Assembly (NCBI RefSeq): GCF_035610345.1
Contig: NZ_CP141212.1
Span: forward strand, 687,976 to 751,975
Length of the DNA: 64,000 nucleotides
Source of the DNA: Sinorhizobium meliloti
GTDB taxonomy: Bacteria > Pseudomonadota > Alphaproteobacteria > Rhizobiales > Rhizobiaceae
Reading direction: 5' to 3'
Positions 53,584 to 64,000 of the stretch are shown one piece after another; positions within the stretch are counted from its first letter, which is position 1, and each line of letters starts with the position of its first letter. The position numbers and the translations under genes were made by a program. A model generated the notes under the pieces. That model did no database searches. It worked only from the letters and a program-made list of their open reading frames with translations, and had not been told where the DNA came from.

Positions 53584-54317
53584 CGAAATCCCCGATCGGC
53601 GGCAATCGCAGCGGCCGCAAGCTCGGACAGAAGGTCAAGAAGGGCAAGCTGAAGGCGTCTTCGCGCCGCTGGATCGAGCGCCACATCAACGACCCCTATG
53701 TTCAGCGGGCGCAACTCGAAGGATACCGCGCAAGAGCGGCGTTCAAGCTCCTGGAAATCGACGAGAAGCACAAGATTCTTGCTGGCGCCAAGCGCATCAT
53801 AGATCTGGGCGCGGCACCCGGAAGCTGGTCTCAGATCGCCGCCAAGGTGACGAACTCGACCGATGCCGATCCGCGGGTTGCGGCGATCGACTTCCTCGAA
53901 ATGGATCCGATCCCGGGCGTCCGCTTCCTGCAGATGGATTTCCTGGATCCCGAGGCGCCGGAAAAGCTGAAGCAGGCGATCGGCGGAGCTCCGGACCTCG
54001 TCCTGTCCGATATGGCGGCGCCGACCACGGGCCATCGCCAGACCGACCATATCAGAACCATGCATCTCTGCGAGGTGGCGGCGCATTTCGCCGTCGAGGT
54101 ACTCGCGGAGGGCGGACATTTTCTGGCGAAGACCTTCCAGGGCGGCACCGAGCGCGACCTCCTGAACATGCTGAAGCAGAACTTCCGCCAGGTCGTCCAC
54201 GTGAAGCCGGCGTCCTCCCGTGCCGAATCGGTCGAGATGTTTCTGCTCGCCAAGGGTTTCAAGGGCCGCCATGGGCTTAAGACCGACGAGCCGGCAGAGG
54301 GTGCTGCGGAGGAATAG
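53580..54317 (+). CDS. rlmE: 23S rRNA 2'-O-ribose U2552 methyltransferase
   Basis: 245 residues of the RrmJ/FtsJ family. SAM site [16 protein letters not shown]; the K-D-K-E catalytic set is in [37 protein letters not shown] and SRAESVEMF. It methylates U2552 of 23S rRNA in the late 50S particle. The basic N-terminal ~45 residues are longer than in E. coli. Coupled to the Ppx/GppA gene by a 4-base overlap. Confidence 0.92.
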   Translation: MTKSPIGGNRSGRKLGQKVKKGKLKASSRRWIERHINDPYVQRAQLEGYRARAAFKLLEIDEKHKILAGAKRIIDLGAAPGSWSQIAAKVTNSTDADPRVAAIDFLEMDPIPGVRFLQMDFLDPEAPEKLKQAIGGAPDLVLSDMAAPTTGHRQTDHIRTMHLCEVAAHFAVEVLAEGGHFLAKTFQGGTERDLLNMLKQNFRQVVHVKPASSRAESVEMFLLAKGFKGRHGLKTDEPAEGAAEE

Positions 54318-54321
54318 AGCC

Positions 54322-54705
54322 ATGCTGCTATATGTGACCCTCGGCTCCAACGACCTCGAAAGGGCGGGCGCTTTCTACGACACGGCGCTTGCGCCCCTCG
54401 GCCTCAAGCGTCGCAAGGAGGATGAGGTGGAGATTGGTTACGGCGCGGAGGGTGACTTCCGCTGCCGGCTTTGGGTGGTGACCCCGTTCAATCGCAAGGC
54501 CGCGACCATCGGCAACGGCTCGATGGTGGCACTCGAGGCGCAAAGCCGCGCGGCGGTGGACGCCTTCCATGCCGCGGCGCTCGCCGGTGGCGGCACCGAT
54601 GAAGGCGCGCCGGGGCTGCGTCCCTTCCATGCAAATTTTTATGCGGCTTACGTCCGTGACCCGGACGGCAACAAGCTTTCGGCGGTCTGCGAGCGGCCGG
54701 AATAG
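54322..54705 (+). CDS. VOC (glyoxalase/bleomycin-resistance) family protein
   Basis: 127 residues with the two VOC beta-alpha-beta modules: YVTLGSNDLERAGAFYDTAL at the start and FYAAYVRDPDGNKLSAVCER at the end. Metal-dependent lyase or dioxygenase relatives; substrate unknown. It lies four bases past rlmE in the same direction. Confidence 0.85.
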   Translation: MLLYVTLGSNDLERAGAFYDTALAPLGLKRRKEDEVEIGYGAEGDFRCRLWVVTPFNRKAATIGNGSMVALEAQSRAAVDAFHAAALAGGGTDEGAPGLRPFHANFYAAYVRDPDGNKLSAVCERPE

Positions 54706-54785
54706 GCGTTATGCGGCTTGCTTGAAGGGAAAATGGGCCGAGCTTTCCTCCCGGACAGCGCTGCCCGATCGGAGCCTGCAGCAGA

Positions 54786-56198
54786 TCACTTGCCGGCAGC
54801 CGTCGTTTCCACTTCCCGCACGGCCAGCCGATGGCCCGAAACGGAGGCGCCGGCATTCTTCGCCATTGCGACGAAGGGAATTGCCGCCAGAAGATTGGCG
54901 ATGGCAATGATCATGAAGGCGACGTGGAAGTCTTCGAGCTCAAGCGGCCTGCCGCTGAGCGCCGTCTGGAATTCGAGAATGGCGCCTGCGACTGCGACCC
55001 CCAAGGCGAGACTGATCTGCTGCAGCACGGCGCTCATCGATGTCGCCTTGCTGGCGTCGGCATCGTCGATGTCGGCGAAAGAGAGTGCGTTGACGCCGGT
55101 GAAGAAGAAGGAGCGGGCGAAGCCGGCGATCAGCAGGACGGAGATCAACAGGAGATAGGGCGTCGCCGGCGTGAAGAAGCCGTTGGCGAAAGTCGTGACG
55201 GCCGCAATCACGGCGGCGATGAGCAGTGTCGTGCGGAAGCCGGCGAAAGCGAACACGCGGCGCGCGAGAAACTTCGTGGTGATGGCGCCGACGGCGCCGA
55301 CGAAGGTGATGAGGCCCGATTGGAACGGGCTGAGACCGAAGCCGACCTGGAGCATCAGCGGCATCAGGAAAGGCACTGCGCCGACGGAGATGCGGAAGAT
55401 CGTGCCGCCGATCGACGCGGCGCGGAAGGCACCGTCGCGGAAGAGCTTGAGATCGAGCACGGGCGCCGGATGCCGGCGCGCATGGAAGATATAGAGGAGC
55501 GAGGCGGCGACGCCGGCCGACACGGAAGCGATACCGATCGCCGGCGGCAGGGCCGGCAGGCTGATGACCGAAAGCCCGAAGACCACGCCCGCGGCGGCAA
55601 TGCCCCCGAGCAGGAAACCGATGATATCCACCGGGGGCGGATTTCGCCGCTCCATCTCGGGCAGGTAGATGCCGGAGAGAAAATACCCGACAATCCCAAC
55701 CGGCACGTTGATCAGGAAGATCCAGTGCCAGGAGAAGTAGGTCGTGATGAAGCCGCCGAGCGGCGGGCCCGCGAGCGGTCCGACCAGTGCGGGTATCGTC
55801 AGCAAAGCCATTGCCGAGACAAGTTCGCTGCGCGGCGCACTGCGCACGAGGACGAGCCGCGCGACCGGCGTCATCATGGCGCCGCCCATGCCCTGCAGGA
55901 AGCGTGCAAGGACGAAGGCGAAGAGGCTATCCGCCACCGCACAGAAGAGGGAGCCCGCGATGAAGACGAGGATCGCCGCGCGGAAGATTCGCTTGGCGCC
56001 GAACCGGTCCGCCATCCAGCCGCTCAGGGGAATGAAGATCGCCAGCGCCACCATATAGGAGGTCAGTGCGAGCTTCAGCGTGATCGGCCCGACGCCCATA
56101 TCGCGCGCGATTGCCGGCAGCGATGTCGAAATGACGGTTGAATCCATCTGCTCCATGAAGAGAGCGACGGCGAGGATCAACGGGACGATGCGGTTCAT
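54786..56198 (-). CDS. MFS drug exporter, DHA2 (EmrB/QacA) type
   Basis: 470 residues with 12-14 hydrophobic helices. Motif A is SGWMADRFGAKRIFRAAILV and the antiporter motif C is PALVGPLAGPPLGGFITTYF; the D in MEQMDSTVIST (helix 1, DHA2 motif D1) is present. It probably exports toxic compounds using the proton gradient. No linked EmrA adaptor or regulator is adjacent. Confidence 0.88.
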   Translation of the reverse strand: MNRIVPLILAVALFMEQMDSTVISTSLPAIARDMGVGPITLKLALTSYMVALAIFIPLSGWMADRFGAKRIFRAAILVFIAGSLFCAVADSLFAFVLARFLQGMGGAMMTPVARLVLVRSAPRSELVSAMALLTIPALVGPLAGPPLGGFITTYFSWHWIFLINVPVGIVGYFLSGIYLPEMERRNPPPVDIIGFLLGGIAAAGVVFGLSVISLPALPPAIGIASVSAGVAASLLYIFHARRHPAPVLDLKLFRDGAFRAASIGGTIFRISVGAVPFLMPLMLQVGFGLSPFQSGLITFVGAVGAITTKFLARRVFAFAGFRTTLLIAAVIAAVTTFANGFFTPATPYLLLISVLLIAGFARSFFFTGVNALSFADIDDADASKATSMSAVLQQISLALGVAVAGAILEFQTALSGRPLELEDFHVAFMIIAIANLLAAIPFVAMAKNAGASVSGHRLAVREVETTAAGK

Positions 56199-56451
56199 GA
56201 AAGGCGCCTTGGGGCTGTCACTGCGGGCGTTAGCCCCATTGGTTCTTAATTCGAAATCGATTTGAGGACAAAATCATCAGAAACTCGAGCGCGCTGGTCG
56301 CCGGTAAGCGGTTCCGATGGCTTTGTCGGGGCGAAACCGGAGATTGAAGATCACATGCGTGTGATCCGTCCTGTCCATTTCTGTCAAGGCACTACTTTTC
56401 GCCTGTGATCACCGGCGCGCGGGCAGCGCCGGTCAACAGGAGGGAATGACG

Positions 56452-57432
56452 ATGGCTTTTCAATTGAAGCGGCGGACGCTGTTCGCAGCAGGCGCGGGCG
56501 CATTGGCGGCACCAAGTCTGCTAGCAGGCATTGCCGGTGCTCAGGAAACGGCGGAAAAGGGCGGCACGGCGATGAGTGCGGACTTCAGGACTTTGAAGCT
56601 CGGAAGTTTCAAGGTGACGGTGATCAGCGACGGGACGCGCGCCGCGGACAAGCCGCACGAGATCTTCGGCACCAATCAGCCTGCGGAGTCGGTCTCCAAA
56701 CTTCTGGAACAGAATTTCCTGCCGACCAGCGGCTTCGTCAACGGCTTTTCCCCGGTTCTGGTCGATACCGGATCCGAGGTCGTTCTCTTCGACACCGGGC
56801 TTGGCGAGGGAGGTCGCGAGGCGGGCACGGGCAAGCTTGCGGAAGGCCTGAAAGCTGCCGGTTATGCTCCGGAACAGGTGACGGTCGTCGTCATCACCCA
56901 CATGCACGGCGACCACATCGGCGGCCTGACGGAGGGTGGAAAGCCCGCTTTTGCCAATGCGCGCTATGTGACCGGGCAGGTCGAGTACGATTTCTGGAAG
57001 GACGGCGCCCGCGTCGGCACGCCCGCCGAAAACGGGCACAAGGCGGTGCTGGCGAAGGTCGTGCCGCTGGCGGAAAAGATCACCTTTGTCGCGGATGGCG
57101 GGGAGGTCGTCCCCGGCATCTCTGCGATGGCTGCGTTCGGTCATTCTCCGGGGCATATGATCTATCGGCTCGAATCCGACGGCAAGGCCATGATCCTGAC
57201 CGCAGACACGGCCAACCACTATGTCCTGTCGCTGCAGCGGCCGGATTGGGAGGTTCGCTTCGACATGGACAAGGCGGCTGCCAGCGCGAGCAGAAAAAAG
57301 GTCTTCGACATGATCGCGACCGACCGGCTGCCCTTCATCGGCTATCATATGCCGTTTCCGTCCGTCGGCTTCGTCGAGAGCCAGGATCAGGGCTATCGCT
57401 TCGTACCGGCGAGCTATCAGTTCGACATATGA
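56452..57432 (+). CDS. Exported MBL-fold metallo-hydrolase
   Basis: 326 residues. A twin-arginine type signal, FQLKRRTLFAAGAGALAAPS, ends near GIAGAQE. The metallo-beta-lactamase motif HMHGDHIGGL, FGHSPGH and later GYHMPFPSVG give the zinc ligands. It would be a periplasmic hydrolase of a lactone, thioester or similar; substrate unknown. The ATG at 56452 has better spacing to aggaggg than the one at 56446. Confidence 0.85.
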   Translation: MAFQLKRRTLFAAGAGALAAPSLLAGIAGAQETAEKGGTAMSADFRTLKLGSFKVTVISDGTRAADKPHEIFGTNQPAESVSKLLEQNFLPTSGFVNGFSPVLVDTGSEVVLFDTGLGEGGREAGTGKLAEGLKAAGYAPEQVTVVVITHMHGDHIGGLTEGGKPAFANARYVTGQVEYDFWKDGARVGTPAENGHKAVLAKVVPLAEKITFVADGGEVVPGISAMAAFGHSPGHMIYRLESDGKAMILTADTANHYVLSLQRPDWEVRFDMDKAAASASRKKVFDMIATDRLPFIGYHMPFPSVGFVESQDQGYRFVPASYQFDI

Positions 57433-57580
57433 AGAGACGGCTTGCTGCACTGCGACAACAATTCGCCGGGGCCCATAAGATTTGGGCCCCTTGGCTATTT
57501 TCATTCCGGCATATCCGTGTTACCAGCCCTCGCCAACTTCCAAGAAAAGCCTTGAAGTCACCCGGTGGACAAGTCGCTGA

Positions 57581-59125
<1,545 letters not shown>

Positions 59126-59132
59126 TATCATC

Positions 59133-59156
59133 GGCGGACGTCGTCCGGCGTCCGCC
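59133..59156 (+). terminator. Stem-loop after guaB
   Basis: GGCGGACG/CGTCCGCC with an 8-base loop, seven bases past the stop. No T-run follows, so termination strength is uncertain. Confidence 0.45.
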
Positions 59157-59184
59157 ATGTCCATTGCTGACGCTGAGAGCATCG

Positions 59185-59601
59185 ATGACAGGCTTCGAAA
59201 TATTCTGGCCGATGGTGGCCCATGCCGCGCTTGTCTTTGCGCTTTATGCGCTCCTCTCCACGCGTCGGGCATCGCTTATCAGGTCGGGCGAGATCGACGC
59301 TTCCCTGTTCCGGGAAAACCGCGGCGAGCCGGGCGAGAGCCTTATCGTGCGAAACAGCATCGCGAACCAGTTCGAGCTGCCGGTTCTCTTCCATCTCTGC
59401 TGCGTGCTGCTCTACATCACCGAGGCGGACAATCTCCTCTCGCTTGGTCTCGCCTGGCTTTTCGTGGCGCTCCGTTATGCTCACGCCTTCATCCACGTCA
59501 CGAGCAATCGGCTTCGCTTTCGCCAGCCGCTGTTCATGGCAGGTTTCATCGTGCTCTTCGCGATGTGGACATGGCTTTCCGTCTGGATGGCGATGAGCTG
59601 A
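59185..59601 (+). CDS. MAPEG family membrane protein
   Basis: 138 residues with four hydrophobic helices and the MAPEG-like pattern VRNSIANQFELPVLFHLCCV, ALRYAHAFIHVTSNRLRFR. MAPEG proteins act in glutathione- or lipid-linked reactions; bacterial members are often unassigned. Start at MTGFEIFW, 60 bases after guaB. Confidence 0.83.
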   Translation: MTGFEIFWPMVAHAALVFALYALLSTRRASLIRSGEIDASLFRENRGEPGESLIVRNSIANQFELPVLFHLCCVLLYITEADNLLSLGLAWLFVALRYAHAFIHVTSNRLRFRQPLFMAGFIVLFAMWTWLSVWMAMS

Positions 59602-59715
59602 GGTAACGCAGTTTTGTAAGTCCGTGACCGCGCCGCTGACCTATCCTGTCGCCGGGTGGTCTGCTGCCGCCTGCTACAGCGACATTTGATCTGCCATAGC
59701 CCCAGGGAGAGCGTC

Positions 59716-60591
59716 ATGAACAAGCCTGTCATCACCCAGGCGATGATCGATGCCTATGACGAATATACGCATCTCACTTTGGATCGCCGCCGTTTCATGG
59801 AGAGATTGACGGCGCTCGCGGGTACGGCTGCGGCCGCCGCCGCAATCGCGCCGATGCTGGCTGCCGATAGTGCCAAAGCCGAAATGATTGCCGAGACAGA
59901 CGAGCGCATCAAGGGAGAGGACATCACCTATCCCGGCGCCGACGGCGAAATGAAGGGATATCTCGTCAGACCCGCCGATGCGTCCGGCAAGCTTCCCGCC
60001 GTCATCGTCATTCACGAGAATCGTGGCCTGAACCCACACATAAGAGACGTTGCGCGCCGCATGGCGCTCGAAGGTTTCGTGGCGCTTGCGCCCGATTTCC
60101 TGTCGCCCGACGGTGGGACACCGGCCGACGAGGACAAGGCGCGGGAGATGATCAGCGCACTCGACGCAACCGAGACGAATGAGAATGCCGTCGCCACCGT
60201 GAGCTTTCTGAAAGGCCATGCGGAAAGCACCGGCAATGTCGGCGCGATCGGCTTTTGCTGGGGCGGCGGTCTCGTCAACAGGCTTGCCGTGAACGCACCC
60301 GATCTCAAGGCCGGCGTGGCCTATTACGGCGCCCAGGCGAAGGCCGAGGACGTGCCGAAGATCAAGGCGGCGCTGCTGCTGCATTATGCCGGGCTCGACG
60401 AGCGCATCAATGCCGGCATAGAGGCCTACCGCAAAGCGCTGACGGAAAACGGCAAGGACGTGACGATCCACGTCTATGAAGGTGTGAACCACGCCTTCAA
60501 CAACGACACCTCGGCGGCGCGGTACAACAAGGAGGCGGCCGACCTCGCCTGGCAGCGGACCGTCGAATTCCTGAAGACGAAGCTGGCTTGA
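59716..60591 (+). CDS. Dienelactone hydrolase family protein, exported
   Basis: 291 residues. A Tat-type region DRRRFMERLTALAGTAAAA precedes the hydrolase domain. The Cys-Asp-His triad lies in GFCWGGGLV, HYAGLDERI and GVNHAFNNDT. It would hydrolyse a lactone or ester. A gggagag site precedes the ATG. It abuts oxyR tail to tail with no spare bases. Confidence 0.87.
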   Translation: MNKPVITQAMIDAYDEYTHLTLDRRRFMERLTALAGTAAAAAAIAPMLAADSAKAEMIAETDERIKGEDITYPGADGEMKGYLVRPADASGKLPAVIVIHENRGLNPHIRDVARRMALEGFVALAPDFLSPDGGTPADEDKAREMISALDATETNENAVATVSFLKGHAESTGNVGAIGFCWGGGLVNRLAVNAPDLKAGVAYYGAQAKAEDVPKIKAALLLHYAGLDERINAGIEAYRKALTENGKDVTIHVYEGVNHAFNNDTSAARYNKEAADLAWQRTVEFLKTKLA

Positions 60592-61545
60592 TCATGCGGC
60601 TGGACGAGGTGCAGCTTTCGCCGCGCCCCGTCCGGCCGCGGCAGCGTCCCGTGAGATCTCCCGGGCGCAGGCCGATATGGCGTTTGCAAGCGCGTCCATG
60701 TCGCGCGGCCGCGGGTTGCTGCGCCGCCAGATGAGCCCGATCTCACGAGAGGGCTCCGGGGCGGCGAAGGGCACGATCCGGATCGCGTTGCGTGCGGCTT
60801 CGCTCGGTATCGCGATCTCGGGGATGAGTGTCATTCCCATGCCGTTTGCCACCATCTGCAAAAGCGTTGCCATCGACGTGGCGCCGAAACTCAGGAGCTG
60901 CCGTTTGCCGGCCGTATTGCAGACGGCCAGCGCCTGATCACGCAGGCAATGGCCTTCTTCGAGCAACAGCAGCTGCGATATATCCACCTGCTCTTCCGTC
61001 ATCGGCGACATGAGCACATGCCGGTCGTTCTCCGCCACGGCCATATAGAAGCGGTCGGAAAACAGCGCCCGGGTAACGATGCCGTCCGCGTCGACCGGCA
61101 GTGCCGCCACGACCGCATCGAGCCGGCCGTCGCCGAGATCGGCGATGAGCCGGTCGGTAAGCGACTCCTTCAGCTCTATCTCGATCGCCGGATACCGTTC
61201 GCGCAGGTAGGGAATGAGCCTCGGTACGAGATAGGGCGCGAGCGTCGGGATAACCCCGAGGCGGACCCGCCCCTCGAGAGTGCCCGTGTTTGTCCGGGCG
61301 CTCTCCTCCAATCTGCCGACATCCGCGAGGATGGAACGCACCTGGGCCAGCACTTCCTCGCCCTTGACGGTCAGGAAAACGCCGGCGCGGCTCCGTTCCA
61401 CCAGCTTCACACCCAGATGTTCTTCCATCTCCATGATTTGAGCAGAGAGCGCCGGCTGGCTGACATGGGTGAGTTCGGCCGCCTTGCCGAAGTGGCGAGT
61501 GGCCGCGAGGGCATCGAAGTAACGCATCTGCCTGAGTGTCAACAT
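60592..61545 (-). CDS. oxyR: Hydrogen peroxide-sensing LysR regulator
   Basis: 317 residues. LysR helix-turn-helix at the N-terminus (MRYFDALAATRHFGKAAELT); the redox pair is Cys200 and Cys209 in GHCLRDQALAVC, as in OxyR. Oxidised OxyR activates the divergent catalase gene. The intergenic stretch has an OxyR-like ATAG-N7-TTAT element next to the oxyR start, pointing to self-control as well. Confidence 0.93.
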   Translation of the reverse strand: MLTLRQMRYFDALAATRHFGKAAELTHVSQPALSAQIMEMEEHLGVKLVERSRAGVFLTVKGEEVLAQVRSILADVGRLEESARTNTGTLEGRVRLGVIPTLAPYLVPRLIPYLRERYPAIEIELKESLTDRLIADLGDGRLDAVVAALPVDADGIVTRALFSDRFYMAVAENDRHVLMSPMTEEQVDISQLLLLEEGHCLRDQALAVCNTAGKRQLLSFGATSMATLLQMVANGMGMTLIPEIAIPSEAARNAIRIVPFAAPEPSREIGLIWRRSNPRPRDMDALANAISACAREISRDAAAAGRGAAKAAPRPAA

Positions 61546-61546
61546 G

Positions 61547-61561
61547 ATAGGAAAATCTTAT
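61547..61561. promoter_or_regulatory. Possible OxyR half-site in the oxyR-katA divergent promoter
   Basis: ATAG, 7 bases, TTAT, one base off the ATAG-N7-CTAT unit of OxyR sites. It is two bases before the oxyR start codon. A second clear unit is not visible, so confidence is modest. Confidence 0.35.
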
Positions 61562-61719
61562 CGTAATCAGCAGGAAATACAATTGGAGATTATCGTCCCG
61601 GGATGGGAGAAACCAGTGCCAAGGCATTCCATGCGCTATGCCGATCGTGGCTGCTGTCGTCAGCCGTCACGCTCTTCAGCGAGCATCGGAAGCCGAAACG
61701 TCGAAACAGGAGGGATGCG

Positions 61720-63204
61720 ATGACAGATCGTCCGACGATCACCACCACCGCCGGGGCGCCGGTGCCGGACAACCAGAATTCGCTGACGGCAGGGCCGCGC
61801 GGCGGCATCATGCTGCAGGACTATCAGCTCATCGAGAAGCTGGCGCACCAGAACCGCGAGCGCATTCCGGAACGCGTCGTCCATGCCAAGGGCTGGGGTG
61901 CTTTCGGCACGCTGAAAATCACCGGCGACATCTCGCAATACACCAGAGCGAAATGTCTCCAGCCCGGCGCCGAAACGCCGATGCTGGCCCGCTTCTCGAC
62001 TGTCGCCGGCGAACAGGGCGCCGCCGACCACGAGCGCGACGTCCGCGGTTTCGCGCTTAAATTCTACACCGGGGAAGGCAACTGGGACCTCGTCGGCAAC
62101 AATACGCCGGTCTTCTTCATTCGCGATCCCTACAAGTTCCCCGACTTCATCCACACGCAGAAGCGTCATCCGAAGACCAATCTGCGTTCCGCCACTGCCA
62201 TGTGGGACTACTGGTCCCTGTCGCCGGAAAGCCTGCATCAGGTGACGATCCTGATGTCCGACCGCGGCCTCCCGCAGACGCCGATGCATATGAACGGCTA
62301 CGGCTCGCACACCTATTCCTTCTGGAACGACGCGGGCGAACGCTACTGGGTCAAGTTCCACTTCAAGACCCAGCAGGGCCACAAATTCTTCACGAACGAG
62401 GAAGGCGAAACGGTCATCGGCAAGACCCGCGAGGGCTATCAGGAGGCACTGTTCTACGCGATCGAGAACGGGGCTTTCCCGCGCTGGACGGTTCAGGTGC
62501 AGGTCATGCCGGAGCTCGACGTGGAGAAGACGCCTTACAACCCGTTCGACCTGACCAAGGTGTGGCCGCATGCCGACTACCCGCCGATCGAGATCGGCGT
62601 GCTGGAGCTCAACCGCAACCCGGAAAACTATTTTGCCGAGATCGAGAACGCAGCCTTCTCGCCCTCCAATATCGTTCCCGGCATCGGCTTCTCGCCGGAC
62701 AAGGTGCTGCAGGCCCGCATATTCTCCTACGCGGATGCCCACCGCTACCGCCTCGGCACGCATTACGAGCACATCCCGGTCAACCAGCCGCGCTGCCCGG
62801 TTCACCACTACCATCGCGACGGTCAGATGAACACCTATGGCGGCATCCGCACCGGTAATCCGGACGCCTATTACGAGCCGAACTCCTTCAATGGACCGGC
62901 CGAACAGCCGTTGGCCAAGGAACCGCCGCTCAGAATAGACGGCGACATGTCCCGCTACGATCACCGCGTCGGCAATGACGACTACATTCAGGTGCGGGCG
63001 CTGTTCGACCTCTTCGACGAGGGGCAGAAGTCGCGCCTCTTCTCCAACATCGCGGCCGCCATGGGCGGCGTCCCGGGCGAGATCATCGAGCGGCAGCTCA
63101 TTCATTTCGCCCGCGTCCACCCGGAATACGAGGCGGGCGTCCGCCGGGCGCTGAAGACCGCCCACGGCTACGAGGCGGACACGATCAGCACGGCGGCCGA
63201 GTAG
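61720..63204 (+). CDS. katA: Monofunctional catalase (clade 3, small subunit)
   Basis: 494 residues. The active-site His is in [15 protein letters not shown], the distal Asn in [20 protein letters not shown], and the proximal haem Tyr in [17 protein letters not shown]. It converts H2O2 to water and oxygen. The start at MTDRPTITT has an aggagg site; open sequence upstream is not catalase-like. Divergent from oxyR, as in S. meliloti katA. Confidence 0.95.
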   Translation: MTDRPTITTTAGAPVPDNQNSLTAGPRGGIMLQDYQLIEKLAHQNRERIPERVVHAKGWGAFGTLKITGDISQYTRAKCLQPGAETPMLARFSTVAGEQGAADHERDVRGFALKFYTGEGNWDLVGNNTPVFFIRDPYKFPDFIHTQKRHPKTNLRSATAMWDYWSLSPESLHQVTILMSDRGLPQTPMHMNGYGSHTYSFWNDAGERYWVKFHFKTQQGHKFFTNEEGETVIGKTREGYQEALFYAIENGAFPRWTVQVQVMPELDVEKTPYNPFDLTKVWPHADYPPIEIGVLELNRNPENYFAEIENAAFSPSNIVPGIGFSPDKVLQARIFSYADAHRYRLGTHYEHIPVNQPRCPVHHYHRDGQMNTYGGIRTGNPDAYYEPNSFNGPAEQPLAKEPPLRIDGDMSRYDHRVGNDDYIQVRALFDLFDEGQKSRLFSNIAAAMGGVPGEIIERQLIHFARVHPEYEAGVRRALKTAHGYEADTISTAAE

Positions 63205-63227
63205 TCCGGCACCCGTTCCGGCAAGCG

Positions 63228-63256
63228 CGAAGGCCACGCCTCAGGCGTGGCCTTCG
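63228..63256. terminator. Bidirectional terminator between katA and the LysR gene
   Basis: A 13-bp perfect stem CGAAGGCCACGCC/GGCGTGGCCTTCG with a 3-base loop (TCA). It lies between two convergent genes. Confidence 0.75.
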
Positions 63257-63281
63257 TCATTGGAGGAGATATGTAAGCGGC

Positions 63282-64000
63282 TCACCAGCCCGGCAGCATA
63301 TGGCTCTGCCGGAGGCGCGGATAACGGGGATAGCCCTTGAGATCGCCTTCGAGATCGTCGTTGACGGTGATGGGCGTGATGTTGTCCAGGCAGGCGGTAA
63401 TGTGATTGGTGATCGCGTTCGACAGCGACGGCGAAAGGCCGGGGCGCTTCATGATGCCGATCTGCACCGGCGCCAGTGACGGGAAGCCGTCGGCCAGCGT
63501 CAGCACCTTCATGCCCGGTCGCAGTGCCGACTCCGGAAGGACGGAGACCGCCATGCCGGCGAGCACCGCGGCGGCAACGACGGTCGAGGACCAACTCGTG
63601 AACAGGATTTGATATTCCTTGCCGGTCGCATCGAGCGCCGCGCAGGCAGCCTGCCGCCACTGACAGTCGCGCCGGCCGACCGCAAGCGGGATTGGCGCAT
63701 TCTCGGGCAGCGGATGATTGATGGAGCTTACCCAGCAGAGCGGCTCGGTTCGTACGACGTCGGAAGCCCGCGCACGCGGATTGTGGGTGACGAGCGCGAT
63801 GTCGAGATCGCCCTTCGCCATTTTTTCCGCGAGGTCCACCGAGGGCTCGCAAATGATGTAGAGCTCGACGTTCGGATGCGTCTTGGCGAAGCGGACGATG
63901 ATTTCGGGCATGTAGCGGTCCGCGTAGTCGTCCGGTGTGCCGATCCGCAGCGTTCCCTCGAGGCGGTTGTCGTCGAAGGAGGCGATCGCCTCATTGTTGA
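63282..64000 (-). CDS. LysR family regulator, 5' end outside the window
   Basis: About 239 residues of a substrate-binding domain are present, running from the window edge: EAIASFDDNRLEGTLRIGTP, ADRYMPEIIVRFAKTHPNVE, TSWSSTVVAAAVLAGMAVSV. The helix-turn-helix would lie beyond 64000. An internal ATG near 63911 is not the start, since LysR sequence continues upstream. Its target is unknown. Confidence 0.85.
   Translation of the reverse strand, partial: NNEAIASFDDNRLEGTLRIGTPDDYADRYMPEIIVRFAKTHPNVELYIICEPSVDLAEKMAKGDLDIALVTHNPRARASDVVRTEPLCWVSSINHPLPENAPIPLAVGRRDCQWRQAACAALDATGKEYQILFTSWSSTVVAAAVLAGMAVSVLPESALRPGMKVLTLADGFPSLAPVQIGIMKRPGLSPSLSNAITNHITACLDNITPITVNDDLEGDLKGYPRYPRLRQSHMLPGW

Overview
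This is a high-GC alphaproteobacterial chromosome segment that looks like Sinorhizobium/Ensifer (S. meliloti group). The gene order iolA/mmsA - fbpA - rirA - dppABCDF - PhyR/NepR stress genes - guaB - dienelactone hydrolase - oxyR - katA matches what I recall of the S. meliloti chromosome. Codon use, the ABC-transporter-rich content and the rhizobial intergenic palindromes agree. This identification is from memory, not from a search.

Region by region. (1) 37-8684: a one-direction cluster with a gulonolactone-oxidase-like flavoprotein, a betaine-type ABC transporter whose permease is a fused double unit, a DUF1989-GcvT fusion protein and a GATase1-AraC regulator. It reads as an uptake and demethylation pathway for a small methylated amine. 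(2) 8736-13086: LysR/mmsA pair, then iron genes fbpA and rirA around a divergent promoter with an Irr-type palindrome. (3) 13540-20794: dipeptide transporter dppABCDF, a RidA protein and an AI-2E-type membrane protein. (4) 21042-23468: general stress response core, a PhyR-type response regulator (rsiB2) divergent from a NepR-type anti-sigma factor (rsiA2), followed by small envelope/stress genes. (5) 23708-29399: D-amino-acid dehydrogenase-like enzyme, then a ribose-type ABC transporter with an M20 amidohydrolase. (6) 29829-36720: many small or hypothetical stress/envelope genes. (7) 36937-51590: an accessory, scarred segment ending at a tRNA-Gln gene. It contains chrA with a chrB remnant, a KaiC-like ATPase with a hybrid histidine kinase, a fasciclin/DUF378/TspO cluster, AraC/SDR/TetR genes and at least six gene fragments. 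(8) 51973-64000: core genes ppx/gppA, rlmE, an MFS exporter, guaB, dienelactone hydrolase, oxyR, katA and a LysR gene cut by the window end.

The strongest regulatory pattern is a set of sigma-EcfG (RpoE2) promoters, GGAAC-N16/17-CGTT, clustered around the rsiA2/rsiB2 genes. Five sites match exactly and two more deviate only in one -10 base (the first C at 29734, the last T at 38780); a further exact match precedes the AI-2E-type gene. They lie before small envelope proteins, a proline-rich protein, the AI-2E-type permease and possibly the KaiC-kinase pair, so part of this window appears to be a physically clustered stress regulon. A second clear pattern is a shared 14-bp operator before a TetR gene and its neighbouring periplasmic-protein gene.

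No CRISPR array, rRNA, transposase or phage gene was seen.
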